A stretch of 64,000 bases of DNA from Myxococcales bacterium 68-20 (lineage in GTDB: Bacteria; Myxococcota_A; Polyangia; Polyangiales; Polyangiaceae), in contig MKVQ01000048.1 of NCBI GenBank assembly GCA_001899635.1, forward strand, positions 62,001 through 126,000, written 5' to 3'. Below the pieces are notes generated by a model. The model worked only from the letters and a program-made list of their open reading frames with translations, ran no database searches and had not been told where the DNA came from. Shown one piece after another: positions 10,431 through 19,524 of this stretch (position 1 is the first letter of the stretch; every line of letters begins with the position of its first letter). A program made the position numbers and the translations under genes.

Positions 10431-11869
10431 GAAGCGGTTTCGCTCTTGCGTGTATGTCACTGGTGCTCGCCGCCGCCGCGGCGTGTGCGACCTCGAGCGA
10501 CGACGAGTCGTTCCTGACCCCGGACGCCTCGGCGCCGATCCCTCCGCCGCCTCCCAGCGTCGACGCGGACTCGGGCCCCGTCCGTGACGGTGCGGCGCCG
10601 ACCTTCTCTCCGTGCAGCGCTGCCGGTTGGTGCATCACGCCACTCCCCGATCCCGACCTGACACTGAAAGACATCCGCCCGTTCGAACATCGCGCCTTCG
10701 CGATCGCGGAGAGCCCTGCGTTCGGCGTCAAGGTCCTCGAATGGGACGACGTCGGAGACAAGTGGGCGTACATCGACGACAACAGCCAGAACACGTACGA
10801 GCTCAGCGCCTACGCCGGCAAGATCTGGGCACCGAACGAAAACGAGCTCTACTACGCAGTCGCGCCCGGGGTCGTCTATCACGGCAAACGTGTTGCGCCC
10901 GGGTCGCCCTGGGCGTGGACGCGGAGCCGCCTCGACGACAGCCGCGTCGTCTCCAACGACAAGCATGATCCTGGCGTCGCCGAGTACTCGAACCGCTACG
11001 AGGCCCCGCCGGTCAAGACGACGGCGCTCGGCGTATGGGGCACTTCGGAGAGCGATGTCTATGCCTGGTACGCCAATACGATCTTCCACCTCGAAAAGGA
11101 CGGGAGCGGAAAAGACGTTTGGGTGATCGACCACGTCCTGGAAGATCCGGACAACCCCGAAGACACGTTCTTCGTCTTCAACGCCACCGGCTCCGGCCCC
11201 GACGACGTCTGGTTCTCGGTCGGACGAGGTCGCTACGACGCCACGGGCCTCTTCGCGTGTCCCGCAGCCGTTCGCAAGTCGGACGAGGGATATCGGCGCG
11301 TCCTCGATCACACGATCAATCCCCAGGACACGTGGTCCCATTACGGCGATAGCTGCCAGCCGAAACCGGATGCCCTGAGCTTCACGACGGGCATCTACAT
11401 CGAGGCGCTGCCGGAGCTCGGCTTCTTCCCCGTTCCCTGGCCGCACGGGGGATGGCTCAGCCACATCGAGTCCGCCGGCCCCGGCTCCGTCGTCGGGATC
11501 TCGGGCGGGAAGTACTTCGCCTACCTGACCACGGCCGACGGCGGCTCGGCGCAACTCAATCACACCTACGTCGAGGTTCCGGCGTCCGACGTGCCGACCC
11601 TGAGCTCCGTCTGGATCCACGATTCGGAGGTCTGGCTCAGCGGATGGGGGCTCATCCTTCGGACGGGCAACGAGCCTGCGAAATGGAACACCGGTCTCGG
11701 CCTGTATCCGCCGGATCACCACAACCCGTTCGACGGAGCGACGTTCAGCGTCTCGACGACCGTGCTGAACGGCTCCCCGCTCGACAGACCCCTTCAGGTG
11801 CGAGGCACCTCCAACACGAACCTCTGGGCGATCGGACCCCGCTATGCACTTCACAAGACGACGCCTTGA
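10427..11869 (+). CDS. Lipoprotein, divergent propeller-like paralogue
   Basis: 480 residues from the ATG at 10427, overlapping the previous gene by ATGA. Signal MRSGFALACMSLVLAAAAAC with lipobox AAAC, then an Asp/Pro linker. Scattered blades (SDVYAWYANTIFHLE, DDVWFSVGRGRYD, SEVWLSGWGLILRTG, TNLWAIGPRYALHKT) share the SDVW/TNLWA pattern of the preceding gene, so the two look like diverged tandem duplicates. No catalytic motif is seen. The end overlaps the next gene by 26 bases. A beta-propeller fold is inferred from the repeat pattern only. Confidence 0.8.
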   Translation: MRSGFALACMSLVLAAAAACATSSDDESFLTPDASAPIPPPPPSVDADSGPVRDGAAPTFSPCSAAGWCITPLPDPDLTLKDIRPFEHRAFAIAESPAFGVKVLEWDDVGDKWAYIDDNSQNTYELSAYAGKIWAPNENELYYAVAPGVVYHGKRVAPGSPWAWTRSRLDDSRVVSNDKHDPGVAEYSNRYEAPPVKTTALGVWGTSESDVYAWYANTIFHLEKDGSGKDVWVIDHVLEDPDNPEDTFFVFNATGSGPDDVWFSVGRGRYDATGLFACPAAVRKSDEGYRRVLDHTINPQDTWSHYGDSCQPKPDALSFTTGIYIEALPELGFFPVPWPHGGWLSHIESAGPGSVVGISGGKYFAYLTTADGGSAQLNHTYVEVPASDVPTLSSVWIHDSEVWLSGWGLILRTGNEPAKWNTGLGLYPPDHHNPFDGATFSVSTTVLNGSPLDRPLQVRGTSNTNLWAIGPRYALHKTTP

Positions 11870-13190
11870 TCGGAGCGGCTCACGCATGCTCCTCGCCGCT
11901 GCCCTCGCGGCGAGCGGCGCTGCGATGGCGAGCTGCTCGAGCAGCGACGACGGCGGCTCCGCATCGAACCCGGCGGATGCCGGCGCCGAGGCGACGACCG
12001 ACGAAGCCGGATTCGATGCCGCGAGCCCGACGGATGCCGGCTTCGTCGACGCGAAGCCGCGCCCGGTCGTCTGTGCTTCGCAGCCCTGTGCGACGTCGCT
12101 CGTGACGACGCTCGGCGCGAACGCCGACGATCACGCTGAGGGTTTCTGCGCGCTCCTCGACGACGGCACCGTCGCCTGCTGGGGAGCCAACGGCGCCGGC
12201 CAGCTCGGGCGGGGTGACGAGGCCGGCAAGATCGACAGTGCGAACGCTGCGCGCGTGGTCGGCCTCTCGGACGTGGCGATGCTGGATCACACGTGCGCGG
12301 TCGACGAGCGAGGCGCGGTGTGGTGCTGGGGCACGGGCCCCTTCCTTCGCGACGGTGCAGGCATCACGACCACGCGTATCCCCGTGAAGCTCGATTTGCC
12401 GCCCGCGACGGCGGTCGGCCTCGGCCACTCCACGGCGTGCGCAGTGGTCGCCGAGGGCGTCGTCTGCTGGGGCAGCAACGCGGACGGACAGCTCTACCCG
12501 CTCACCGCGACGCCGGACGATGCAGGGCTCCTGCGATCGATCGCGGTCCCAACGGGCGCGCCCGTTCGTGGTGTGGCCGTCGGTCGAGCGACGTTCGTCC
12601 TCCGCGAGGACGGTGCGCTCGTGACGTGGGGAGCCAATCCTCCGATCGGACGCCTCTCGCCGATGTTCCCCGATTCCCAACCCCAGGCCGTCGACACGCT
12701 GCACGGGGTCGGCTCGTTCGACCTCGTGCACGACAACGCCTGTGTCACGGCGGGCGGCAGGGGATATTGCTGGGGCGCCGCGGTCGTGGCGCCGAGCTGG
12801 TACGGGGGTTCCGCGACCGAGCGCGCGCTTCCCCAGCCCGTGATCGCTCCCGAGCCGCTCGTCCAGATCGCGACGACGCGCACGCACGTCGTCGACGGCG
12901 TCGTCCAGCGCTACCGATGGTGCGCGGTCGGCGTCTCGGGGTCCGTCTACTGCTGGGGCCTCAACGAGAACGGACAGGCGGGAGACGGAACACGAGAGTT
13001 CGCGTTCGACGCGATCAAGGTCAGAGATCTACCGGAGCCTGCAGCGCAAGTGAGAACGACGCCCAACGCGACGTGTGCGCTCCTCACCAATGGGAAGGTC
13101 CGTTGCTGGGGCGCCAACTACTACGGTCAGCTCGGAAACGGAGAGAACAGGGGCAGGAGCTTCGTTCCGCAAGAGGTGGTGCTGCCATGA
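11844..13190 (+). CDS. RCC1-repeat beta-propeller lipoprotein
   Basis: 448 residues from the ATG at 11844; the ATG at 11886 is possible but would lose the charged n-region MHFTRRRLDR. The lipobox is MASC, followed by an Asp/Ala/Ser linker. The body carries RCC1-type repeats of the form CWGxNxxGQLG: CWGANGAGQLGRGD, CWGTG, CWGSNADGQL, TWGANPP, CWGAA, CWGLNENGQAGDGT, CWGANYYGQLGNGE. This is about one seven-bladed propeller. Such secreted RCC1 proteins are abundant in myxobacteria and are thought to mediate binding rather than catalysis (general knowledge). It lies within the sigma-factor operon, with the last gene overlapping by ATGA. Confidence 0.88.
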   Translation: MHFTRRRLDRSGSRMLLAAALAASGAAMASCSSSDDGGSASNPADAGAEATTDEAGFDAASPTDAGFVDAKPRPVVCASQPCATSLVTTLGANADDHAEGFCALLDDGTVACWGANGAGQLGRGDEAGKIDSANAARVVGLSDVAMLDHTCAVDERGAVWCWGTGPFLRDGAGITTTRIPVKLDLPPATAVGLGHSTACAVVAEGVVCWGSNADGQLYPLTATPDDAGLLRSIAVPTGAPVRGVAVGRATFVLREDGALVTWGANPPIGRLSPMFPDSQPQAVDTLHGVGSFDLVHDNACVTAGGRGYCWGAAVVAPSWYGGSATERALPQPVIAPEPLVQIATTRTHVVDGVVQRYRWCAVGVSGSVYCWGLNENGQAGDGTREFAFDAIKVRDLPEPAAQVRTTPNATCALLTNGKVRCWGANYYGQLGNGENRGRSFVPQEVVLP

Positions 13191-14986
13191 GAGTGAGCGT
13201 GAGCGCGCGCACGTCCCGCGCAGCCGCGGTCTCCGTCATCGGTCTCGCGATCCTCGCCGCCGCCGCGTGCGGGGACGACCGTGACGGCTTCGCAAAAGGT
13301 CCGGCCGGCTTCGTCACACCCGACGAGGCGGACGCGGGCGAATGCCAGTATCAGTGCTCGCTCGACGGCCGCTCGGTCATTCGCTCGTGCACGGGCGAGG
13401 TCGTCGAGACGTGCGCGCCGGAGCTCGCATGCGGCGCCGCGCGTTGCCAGAATCCGTGCGACGCCGCGGCCGACGACAAGAGCTCGAACGGCTGCGAGTT
13501 CTTCTTCCAGTCGCCGGCTCCCCGCGGCGAAGCAGGCGCAGGCGACAGCTGTTACGCCGCCTTCGTCGTCAACACGTCGGCGCAGCCGGTGAACCTCACC
13601 CTCGACCGTGAAGGCAAGGAGCTCGACCTCTCGAAGTCGATGTTCCGCACGAATCCGGGAGACGCGACGACGTTCATCCACCATACGGGCCCGGTCGCTC
13701 CCGGAGAGAGCATCATCCTGTTCCTCTCGGATCGCGATCCGAGCACGCCGTTGGCGGAAGGCTCCCACTCCATCGCATGCCCGGCCGGAGTGACGCCTAC
13801 GGTTCTGGCAGGACTCTCTCTCCCCGGTACCGGCCTCGGCCCATCGTTTCATCTGAAGGCCGACGTGCCGGTGTCGCTCGTCTCGATGTTCCCGTTCGGC
13901 GGTGCCAAGAGCTACATCCCCTCGGCCACGCTGCATCTGCCGGTCACGACCTGGACGAAGGAGCATCTCGTCGTGACCGCGTGGGAGGCGACACATACGG
14001 GGAATCCGACGACGCAGATCGTTGCCTCCGAAGACGACACCGAGATCACCGTCGTTCCGGCGCGAGCGCTCCAGGATGCAGTCGGGATCCGCGGCGGCCC
14101 CGCCGGAATGCCCGTGAAGTACCGTCTCGCAAGAGGCCAGTATCTTCAGTTCGCCCAGTTCGAGGAGCTCGGCGGGAGCATCGTCACTTCCAACAAGCCG
14201 ACCTCGCTCTTCAGCGGTCATCAATGCGCGTACGTCCCGACGTCCCAAGGAGCGTGCGACACGCTCGGTCAACAGATCCCCGCCTTCGAGCAATGGGGCT
14301 CCGAGTACGTCGCCGTCGGCTACCGCCCGCGTCTCGGCGAAGAGCACGAGCCGATGCCCTACCGCATCGTCGCGGCCCGTGACGGCACGCGCCTCGACTA
14401 CGATCCCGCGATCCCTGCCGGAGCTCCGACCGAGCTCTCCGCGGGCCAGTCGGTGACGTTCCCTGCCGGCGTCGGGGACGCGTTCGTCGTCCGCACGCAG
14501 GACGCCGATCATCCGATCTACGTCGCGGCGTACATGACCGGCTGGACGGGCGGCTACTTCGGCGCGCCGTCGAGCGGCGGCTGGGGCGACCCGGAGTTCG
14601 TCAATGTCGTGCCGTCGGGTCAATACCTGAGCTCGTACTCCTTCTACGCGGATCCGACCTACGACGAGACCTCCCTCGTCGTCGTGCGCGCCAAGAAGCA
14701 CGGTGAGTTCAAGGACGTCTGGCTCGAGTGCGCCGGCAACCTGACCGACTTCCGTCCGCTCGGCACCCGCGGGGACTACGAGTTCACGCGCGTCGACCTC
14801 TCGAAAGGTCGCGGCCCCGGACAGCAGTTCGGAGACAAGATCTGTCAGTCCGGGCTCCAGCGCATGAAGAGCGACGGACCGTTCACCGCGACGGTGTGGG
14901 GCTGGGGCTTCGCCGCCAGCTACGCGTATCCGGGAGGAATGGCGCATCGAAAGCTCGTCACGACCCCCCTCACGACGGTCAACTGA
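13187..14986 (+). CDS. IgGFc-binding-domain-like surface lipoprotein
   Basis: 599 residues from the ATG at 13187. Signal and lipobox end LAAAAC, followed by an N-terminal Cys-rich patch (CQYQCSLDGRSVIRSC; CGAARCQNPC). The remainder resembles the IgGFc-binding protein N-terminal domain family: AFVVNTSAQPVNLTL, a repeated T-T-F/E-I-T-V strand pattern (DTEITVVPA), a QYLQFAQFEELGGSIVTSNK segment, and a C-terminal ASYAYPGG. That domain is known from animal FCGBP and many myxobacterial and planctomycete secreted proteins, with unknown bacterial role. It is the last gene of the operon. A weak hairpin (GAGCAC/GTGCTC, 15028-15061) is the only terminator-like element after it. The domain call is from memory of the family. 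Confidence 0.75.
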   Translation: MRVSVSARTSRAAAVSVIGLAILAAAACGDDRDGFAKGPAGFVTPDEADAGECQYQCSLDGRSVIRSCTGEVVETCAPELACGAARCQNPCDAAADDKSSNGCEFFFQSPAPRGEAGAGDSCYAAFVVNTSAQPVNLTLDREGKELDLSKSMFRTNPGDATTFIHHTGPVAPGESIILFLSDRDPSTPLAEGSHSIACPAGVTPTVLAGLSLPGTGLGPSFHLKADVPVSLVSMFPFGGAKSYIPSATLHLPVTTWTKEHLVVTAWEATHTGNPTTQIVASEDDTEITVVPARALQDAVGIRGGPAGMPVKYRLARGQYLQFAQFEELGGSIVTSNKPTSLFSGHQCAYVPTSQGACDTLGQQIPAFEQWGSEYVAVGYRPRLGEEHEPMPYRIVAARDGTRLDYDPAIPAGAPTELSAGQSVTFPAGVGDAFVVRTQDADHPIYVAAYMTGWTGGYFGAPSSGGWGDPEFVNVVPSGQYLSSYSFYADPTYDETSLVVVRAKKHGEFKDVWLECAGNLTDFRPLGTRGDYEFTRVDLSKGRGPGQQFGDKICQSGLQRMKSDGPFTATVWGWGFAASYAYPGGMAHRKLVTTPLTTVN

Positions 14987-15331
14987 GGCGGACGACGACG
15001 AAGCTGCTGAGGTCCACCTTCCTCGGGAGCACGCAAGGCTCTCCGCGCCCTCGCGGTGCTCGGCGTGAGCCCCGTGGTCGTCACGGGCACGAGGGCGTCG
15101 CCAGCAGCGCGCGCCCTCCCGACGAGCGATCTCGACGACCGCTCCGACCCACGCACGTCGCGCACCTCGAACGGGCACGCATCGGTCGTAAGCGCGAGCG
15201 ACTTCGCGCGTCTGGCTGTGCTTGCTCCGCGGGAGAGATCGTTCGTCCCGCACCTTGGCGCCCGGTGCCCTGAGCAGTCCATTCGTAACCCCTCTTGCTC
15301 GGCCAGCCGTTGACGGAGTATCTGGGCATCA
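14987..15331. other. Non-coding interval after the lipoprotein operon
   Basis: 345 bases without a convincing gene. Open frames on either strand here are short and Arg/Ser-rich. A weak hairpin (GAGCAC 15028-15033 with GTGCTC 15056-15061) could end the operon transcript but lacks a T-run. Promoter elements for the gene at 15332 were not recognised. Confidence 0.4.
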
Positions 15332-15781
15332 ATGGCGAAGCTCACGGAGACGATCGATCGTCTGGTCACCGCTCTGGCGGACGACATCATCGCGGCGGTC
15401 CGCGACATCCCGCTCGACGAGCTCGCTGCGCTCACAGGCAAGGGCATCAAGGTCGACGCCATGCGGCCGGCGACCAAGGCCGTGCGCCGGAAGAACGCGA
15501 CGAAGGAGCGAGCGCCGGCGCCCCCGAAGGCTCCGCCTGTGGTCCGCGACCATTCGGCGGCGATGAGCGTCGCACAGCGCTTCTTCGAGGAGCGCGGACA
15601 ACGAGGCGCAACAGCACCTCAGTTGCACGAAGTATTGGAGGCAGGTGGGCTCGCGCAAACCAGCGATGCCGCCGACGTGATCAGCCTCCTCGTCGCTCGC
15701 GGTGTCGTCGGAGACGCAGGCTTCCGGCGAACGACCGGCAGCGGCACTGCCGCCGTCTACGTCCGCACGCCGGCGCAGTAG
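15332..15781 (+). CDS. Small protein of unknown function, possible winged-helix C-terminus
   Basis: 149 residues, not recognised. Three parts are visible: an N-terminal helical segment (TETIDRLVTALADDIIAAVR), a Lys/Arg/Pro/Ala linker (RRKNATKERAPAPPKAPP) and a C-terminal helical region of about 70 residues (AQRFFEERGQRGATAPQLHE; DVISLLVARGVVGDAGFRR) whose helix pattern and short beta-hairpin-like end resemble a winged helix. A basic tail-like linker joining two helical domains would suit a nucleic-acid-binding protein, but this is inference. It is convergent with fumC and apparently monocistronic. Confidence 0.65.
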   Translation: MAKLTETIDRLVTALADDIIAAVRDIPLDELAALTGKGIKVDAMRPATKAVRRKNATKERAPAPPKAPPVVRDHSAAMSVAQRFFEERGQRGATAPQLHEVLEAGGLAQTSDAADVISLLVARGVVGDAGFRRTTGSGTAAVYVRTPAQ

Positions 15782-15876
15782 TCGTCTCGCTCCGAGGGAG
15801 CACGCGACAGCGGGTCGTCGTGCCGGCCGATGCGTCGACCTCGAGATGACGGTCGAGCTTGGCCCCTTCGGGCACG

Positions 15877-17262
15877 CTACGGGTGCGTCATCGATTCGGG
15901 CTTCACGATCTCGTCGAACTTTGCCTCGGTGACGAGCCCGAGAGAGACCGCGGCCTCCTTCAGCGTGATGTTCCGCTCGTAGGCGGTCTTCGCGATCTTC
16001 GCGGCGTTCGCGTAGCCGACGACCGGCGAGAGCGCCGTCACGAGCATGAGCGAGCTGGCGACGTGACGCGCGATCGTCTCACGGTTCGGCTCGATCCCGA
16101 CGACGCAGTGCTCGCCGAAGCTCTCGCAGGCATCGGCGAGCAGCTCGACGCTCTCGAGCACGTTGTGGACGATCATCGGCTTGAAGACGTTGAGCTCGAG
16201 CTGACCGCTCCCTCCCGCGATCCCGACGGCAACGTCGTTGCCCATCACGTGCGCGCATACCATCGTGAGCGCCTCGACCTGGGTCGGGTTGACCTTGCCC
16301 GGCATGATCGAGCTCCCCGGCTCGTTCGCCGGGATCAGGAGCTCGCCCAGGCCGGCGCGCGGACCGCTCGCGAGGAGGCGCACGTCATTGGCGATCTTCA
16401 TGCACGCGGTCGCGAGGAGCCGGAGCGACCCGCTCAGCGCCACGAGAGCGTCGTGACCGGCGAGCGCCGCGAACTTGTTCGGCGCCGAGCGGAACGGCGC
16501 ACGCGCTAGACGAGCGATCTCGGACGCGACGCGCGACGCCCACTCCGGATGCGAGGTCATCCCGGTGCCCACGGCGGTACCGCCGAGCGCGAGGTCGTAC
16601 AGACCGTCGAGCGCCTCGACGATCTTCCTCTCGGAGAACGCGAGCTGCGCGGCCCAGCCGCTCATCTCCTGCCCGACCGTGAGCGGCGTTGCATCCATCA
16701 TGTGCGTGCGGCCGATCTTCACGATGTCGGCGAACGCCTCGGCCTTCTCCTCGATCGCGCTGCGGAGCGCGTCCACGGCGGGGAGGAGACGCTCGCGGAC
16801 ACGCGACGCCACCGCGAGGTGCATCACGGTGGGGAACACGTCGTTGGACGATTGCGACATGTTCACGTGATCGTTCGGATGGACCGGGCCGGCGGTCCCG
16901 AGCTTCGCCCCGAGGAGCTCGTTCGCCCGGTTCGCGATCACCTCGTTGGCGTTCATGTTCGTCTGCGTACCGCTGCCGGTCTGCCAGACGACGAGCGGAA
17001 ACTCCGCATCGAGCTTGCCGGAGATCACCTCGTCGGCCGCGCGCGCGATCGCGTCGGCGCGCTGCTCGTCGAGCTTTCCGAGCTCGCGGTTCACGTGCGC
17101 GGCGGCCTTCTTCACGACGCCGAGGGCGTGGATCACCGCCGGGGCGAACTTCTGGCCGCCGATGCGGAAGTTCTGGAGGCTGCGCTGGGTCTGCGCCCCC
17201 CAGTAGCGGTCCGCCGGCACCTCGATCTCCCCCATCGTGTCCCGCTCGATCCGCATCGCCAT
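15877..17262 (-). CDS. fumC: Class II fumarate hydratase
   Basis: Iron-independent fumarase converting fumarate to malate in the TCA cycle. 461 residues, normal for FumC, from ATG 17262 (ATG 17256 equally possible). Seen: the N-terminal [20 protein letters not shown], the substrate-loop [13 protein letters not shown], the [14 protein letters not shown] motif, and the superfamily signature [13 protein letters not shown]. The small secreted-protein gene ends 62 bases upstream on the same strand, so co-transcription is possible. It is convergent with the unknown gene at 15332. Very secure. Confidence 0.97.
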   Translation of the reverse strand: MAMRIERDTMGEIEVPADRYWGAQTQRSLQNFRIGGQKFAPAVIHALGVVKKAAAHVNRELGKLDEQRADAIARAADEVISGKLDAEFPLVVWQTGSGTQTNMNANEVIANRANELLGAKLGTAGPVHPNDHVNMSQSSNDVFPTVMHLAVASRVRERLLPAVDALRSAIEEKAEAFADIVKIGRTHMMDATPLTVGQEMSGWAAQLAFSERKIVEALDGLYDLALGGTAVGTGMTSHPEWASRVASEIARLARAPFRSAPNKFAALAGHDALVALSGSLRLLATACMKIANDVRLLASGPRAGLGELLIPANEPGSSIMPGKVNPTQVEALTMVCAHVMGNDVAVGIAGGSGQLELNVFKPMIVHNVLESVELLADACESFGEHCVVGIEPNRETIARHVASSLMLVTALSPVVGYANAAKIAKTAYERNITLKEAAVSLGLVTEAKFDEIVKPESMTHP

Positions 17263-17324
17263 GCGGGCGTTGATAGCACGAGCGGGGCCACGACAGCCCT
17301 GCGGCGCCGGTGCGCCGCGAAGCG

Positions 17325-17786
17325 TTACTTTCCGCCGAGCGCGTGCGGGATGCGACGAACGGCACTGCGCACCGCCGCGTGCGCCACCTGCTTGCGGAGC
17401 TCCGCAGACGCCGGGCCCTCGGCCTGCGCTCCGGCCTCGATGATCGCGATCATGACGCCCGTATGAGCGTCGCGAACCATCGCGTTCACCGTGCACGAGA
17501 TCGTCTTCTCCGCGACGGCGCGAGTGAGCGCGAGCGATACGACGACCTTGCGACGACCGGGGAGGCGCGACGGATCGATCTGCTTGATCTCGGCGGCGGC
17601 CGCATCCCGAAGGACGGAGGCGTCGATCCCCGAGCTCGCCGGAGGCGGCGTGATCTCACCGACCGCGATCGACGCGTCTGCGGCCTCGACGTGCGCGGAC
17701 GCGAACATCGCCAGCGCGAGCGCGAGGGCCGCTGAGAACGCACGCCACTTCCGCCTCGTTCGACTCGGTCGCTCGTCCAGCGTCAT
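17325..17786 (-). CDS. Small secreted protein of unknown function
   Basis: 153 residues from ATG 17786, preceded closely by GAGGGC. It has a basic n-region (RRKWRAF) and a hydrophobic signal segment ending [11 protein letters not shown], so it is exported. The mature part has a beta-rich look with [20 protein letters not shown], an [20 protein letters not shown] stretch and an Ala/Arg-rich C-terminal helix. The pattern resembles the many small Polyangia envelope proteins that carry a 'gene product summarised over input names' layout, but I cannot name a family. It lies 62 bases upstream of fumC. Confidence 0.65.
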   Translation of the reverse strand: MTLDERPSRTRRKWRAFSAALALALAMFASAHVEAADASIAVGEITPPPASSGIDASVLRDAAAAEIKQIDPSRLPGRRKVVVSLALTRAVAEKTISCTVNAMVRDAHTGVMIAIIEAGAQAEGPASAELRKQVAHAAVRSAVRRIPHALGGK

Positions 17787-18210
17787 GCCCTCGACAACAG
17801 CAACCGACGGGCCGCGGGGCCAAGTTCGGAACGCAAACAAGTGGGAGTATGTAAGCGGCACCATTGGATTTCTCGGCGCCCGGGGATGGGATGTGAGGAC
17901 ATGGGTGTCCCTTCGCCCGTCCGCGTTGCGGCAGAAACGGAGCGCGCACAGCGACGCTGAAGCCGGCAACGCGAGGAAGTTCGCCTCGCACCGCGCAGAG
18001 CCGTTCCAACAAGCCCCGCCGTTGCGAGGTCGCCGCGCTCCGCGCTCGATGACGCGCGACCGGTCGGGCTCGAACAGCACGACACCCGAGGCGCGCGCCC
18101 GCCGCGCCGCCGTGGTAAGGCACGCTCACGCCCCAACCCCCGCAGAGGTCGGGCCTCGGTCGCGTCACGTTGCACGCCGAGAGGCTTCCCTCGCCAGGAA
18201 AGAAATCGTC
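17787..18210. other. Divergent intergenic region upstream of transaldolase
   Basis: 424 bases between the start of the small secreted-protein gene (minus) and the transaldolase gene (plus), so it must hold two outward promoters. The stretch about 17820-17880 is less GC-rich than its surroundings. The only clear signal is the ribosome-binding site AGGAAAG just before the ATG at 18211. No gene is seen. Confidence 0.45.
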
Positions 18211-19212
18211 ATGAGTCAGAAGAACTTCCTCGAGCAGCTCAAGAGCATGACCGTCGTCGTTGCGGACACCGGCGACATCAACTCGATCGAGAAGTTCAGG
18301 CCGCGCGACACGACGACGAACCCGTCTCTCATCACGACCGCGGCGTCGATGCCGGCGTACGCGAAGCTCGTCGACGACGCTCTCGCCTGGGCGCGCAAGG
18401 AGTCGAAGAGCGGCGGTACGGACGAGATCGTGAAGCACGCGATTGACCGGCTCGCGGTCGAGTTCGGCCTGAAGATCCTCCAGATCGTGCCGGGGCGCGT
18501 CTCGACCGAGGTCGACGCACGACTCTCCTACGACACGCAGGCGACGGTCGACAAGGCGCGCCACCTCATCGCGATGTACGAGGCCGCCGGCACGAAGCGT
18601 GACCGCATCCTGATCAAGATCGCGTCGACCTGGGAGGGCATCCGCGCCGCCGAGATCCTGGAGAAGGAGGGCATCCACTGCAACCTCACGCTCCTCTTCG
18701 GCATGCACCAGGCGGTGGCGTGCGCGGAGGCGAAGGTCACGCTCATCTCGCCTTTCGTCGGGCGAATCCTCGACTGGTACAAGAAGTCGACCGGCAAGGA
18801 CTACGCGCCCCACGAGGATCCGGGCGTCCTCAGCGTCACGCGCATCTATGAATACTACAAGCACTTCGGCCACGCGACCGAGGTGATGGGCGCGAGCTTC
18901 CGCAACATGGGCGAGATCGTCGAGCTCGCGGGCTCCGATCTGCTCACGATCGCGCCGAGCCTCCTCGCCGAGCTCGAAGGACACACGGGCGAGCTCCAGC
19001 GGAAGCTCGATCCGGCGAAGGCCAAGGCGAAGTCGATCGAGAAGATCGAGATGAACGAGGCGATCTTCCGCAAGATGCACGACGAAGACGCGATGGCGAA
19101 GGAGAAGCTCGAGGAAGGCATCCAGGGCTTCTCCAAGGCGCTCGTCGCCCTCGAGAAGCAGCTCGCCGAACGCCTCGCCGCGCTCACCGGCGCGTCCGCC
19201 GTCCCGAGCTGA
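18211..19212 (+). CDS. tal: Transaldolase
   Basis: Transaldolase of the non-oxidative pentose phosphate pathway, transferring a dihydroxyacetone unit between sugar phosphates. 333 residues, the usual length of the TalB type. The ATG at 18211 is preceded by AGGAAAG at good spacing. Signature elements: DTTTNPSLI near the N-terminus, the Schiff-base lysine Lys136 in [12 protein letters not shown], and the [17 protein letters not shown] and [14 protein letters not shown] motifs. Monocistronic, ending in a strong intrinsic terminator. Confidence 0.97.
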   Translation: MSQKNFLEQLKSMTVVVADTGDINSIEKFRPRDTTTNPSLITTAASMPAYAKLVDDALAWARKESKSGGTDEIVKHAIDRLAVEFGLKILQIVPGRVSTEVDARLSYDTQATVDKARHLIAMYEAAGTKRDRILIKIASTWEGIRAAEILEKEGIHCNLTLLFGMHQAVACAEAKVTLISPFVGRILDWYKKSTGKDYAPHEDPGVLSVTRIYEYYKHFGHATEVMGASFRNMGEIVELAGSDLLTIAPSLLAELEGHTGELQRKLDPAKAKAKSIEKIEMNEAIFRKMHDEDAMAKEKLEEGIQGFSKALVALEKQLAERLAALTGASAVPS

Positions 19213-19236
19213 CGTCCCCCGTTCGAGCTCGAACCG

Positions 19237-19275
19237 AAAGGCCGTCTGCCCCGCGGGGGGACAGACGGCCTTTTT
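19237..19275 (+). terminator. Rho-independent terminator of tal
   Basis: A perfect 12-base inverted repeat AAAGGCCGTCTG / CAGACGGCCTTT with a short C/G-rich loop, running into TTTTT, 25 bases after the transaldolase stop. Confidence 0.95.
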
Positions 19276-19488
19276 GCACGATGCGCTCGTGGCTTGGGTC
19301 CTCGCGGCTCCCGTTCTGCAGTTCGACCGCGCTCGGCAGCACCAGCTCGCCGCAGGCTCGCCCCCACGCCGCGCACGCCCGCGCCGGCCGCGACACCACC
19401 TAGCGGGAGTCCGCTATCTCTCGTCGCATCCTCGCCACGAGCTCCAATGGCGTTTCGATGAATTTCACTCCGGCAACCCGCAAGTAGT

Positions 19489-19517
19489 TTGAGACCAGAT
19501 GCCGCGATTGATAGGAT
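19489..19517 (+). promoter_or_regulatory. Candidate promoter of the FGE-like lipoprotein gene
   Basis: TTGAGA (19489-19494), 17 bases, then TAGGAT (19512-19517). The -35 matches at five of six positions and the -10 at four of six. The start codon at 19525 falls where transcription should begin, so the mRNA could be leaderless; alternatively AGGA here acts as a ribosome-binding site. Confidence 0.35.
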
Positions 19518-19524
19518 TCGTGAA

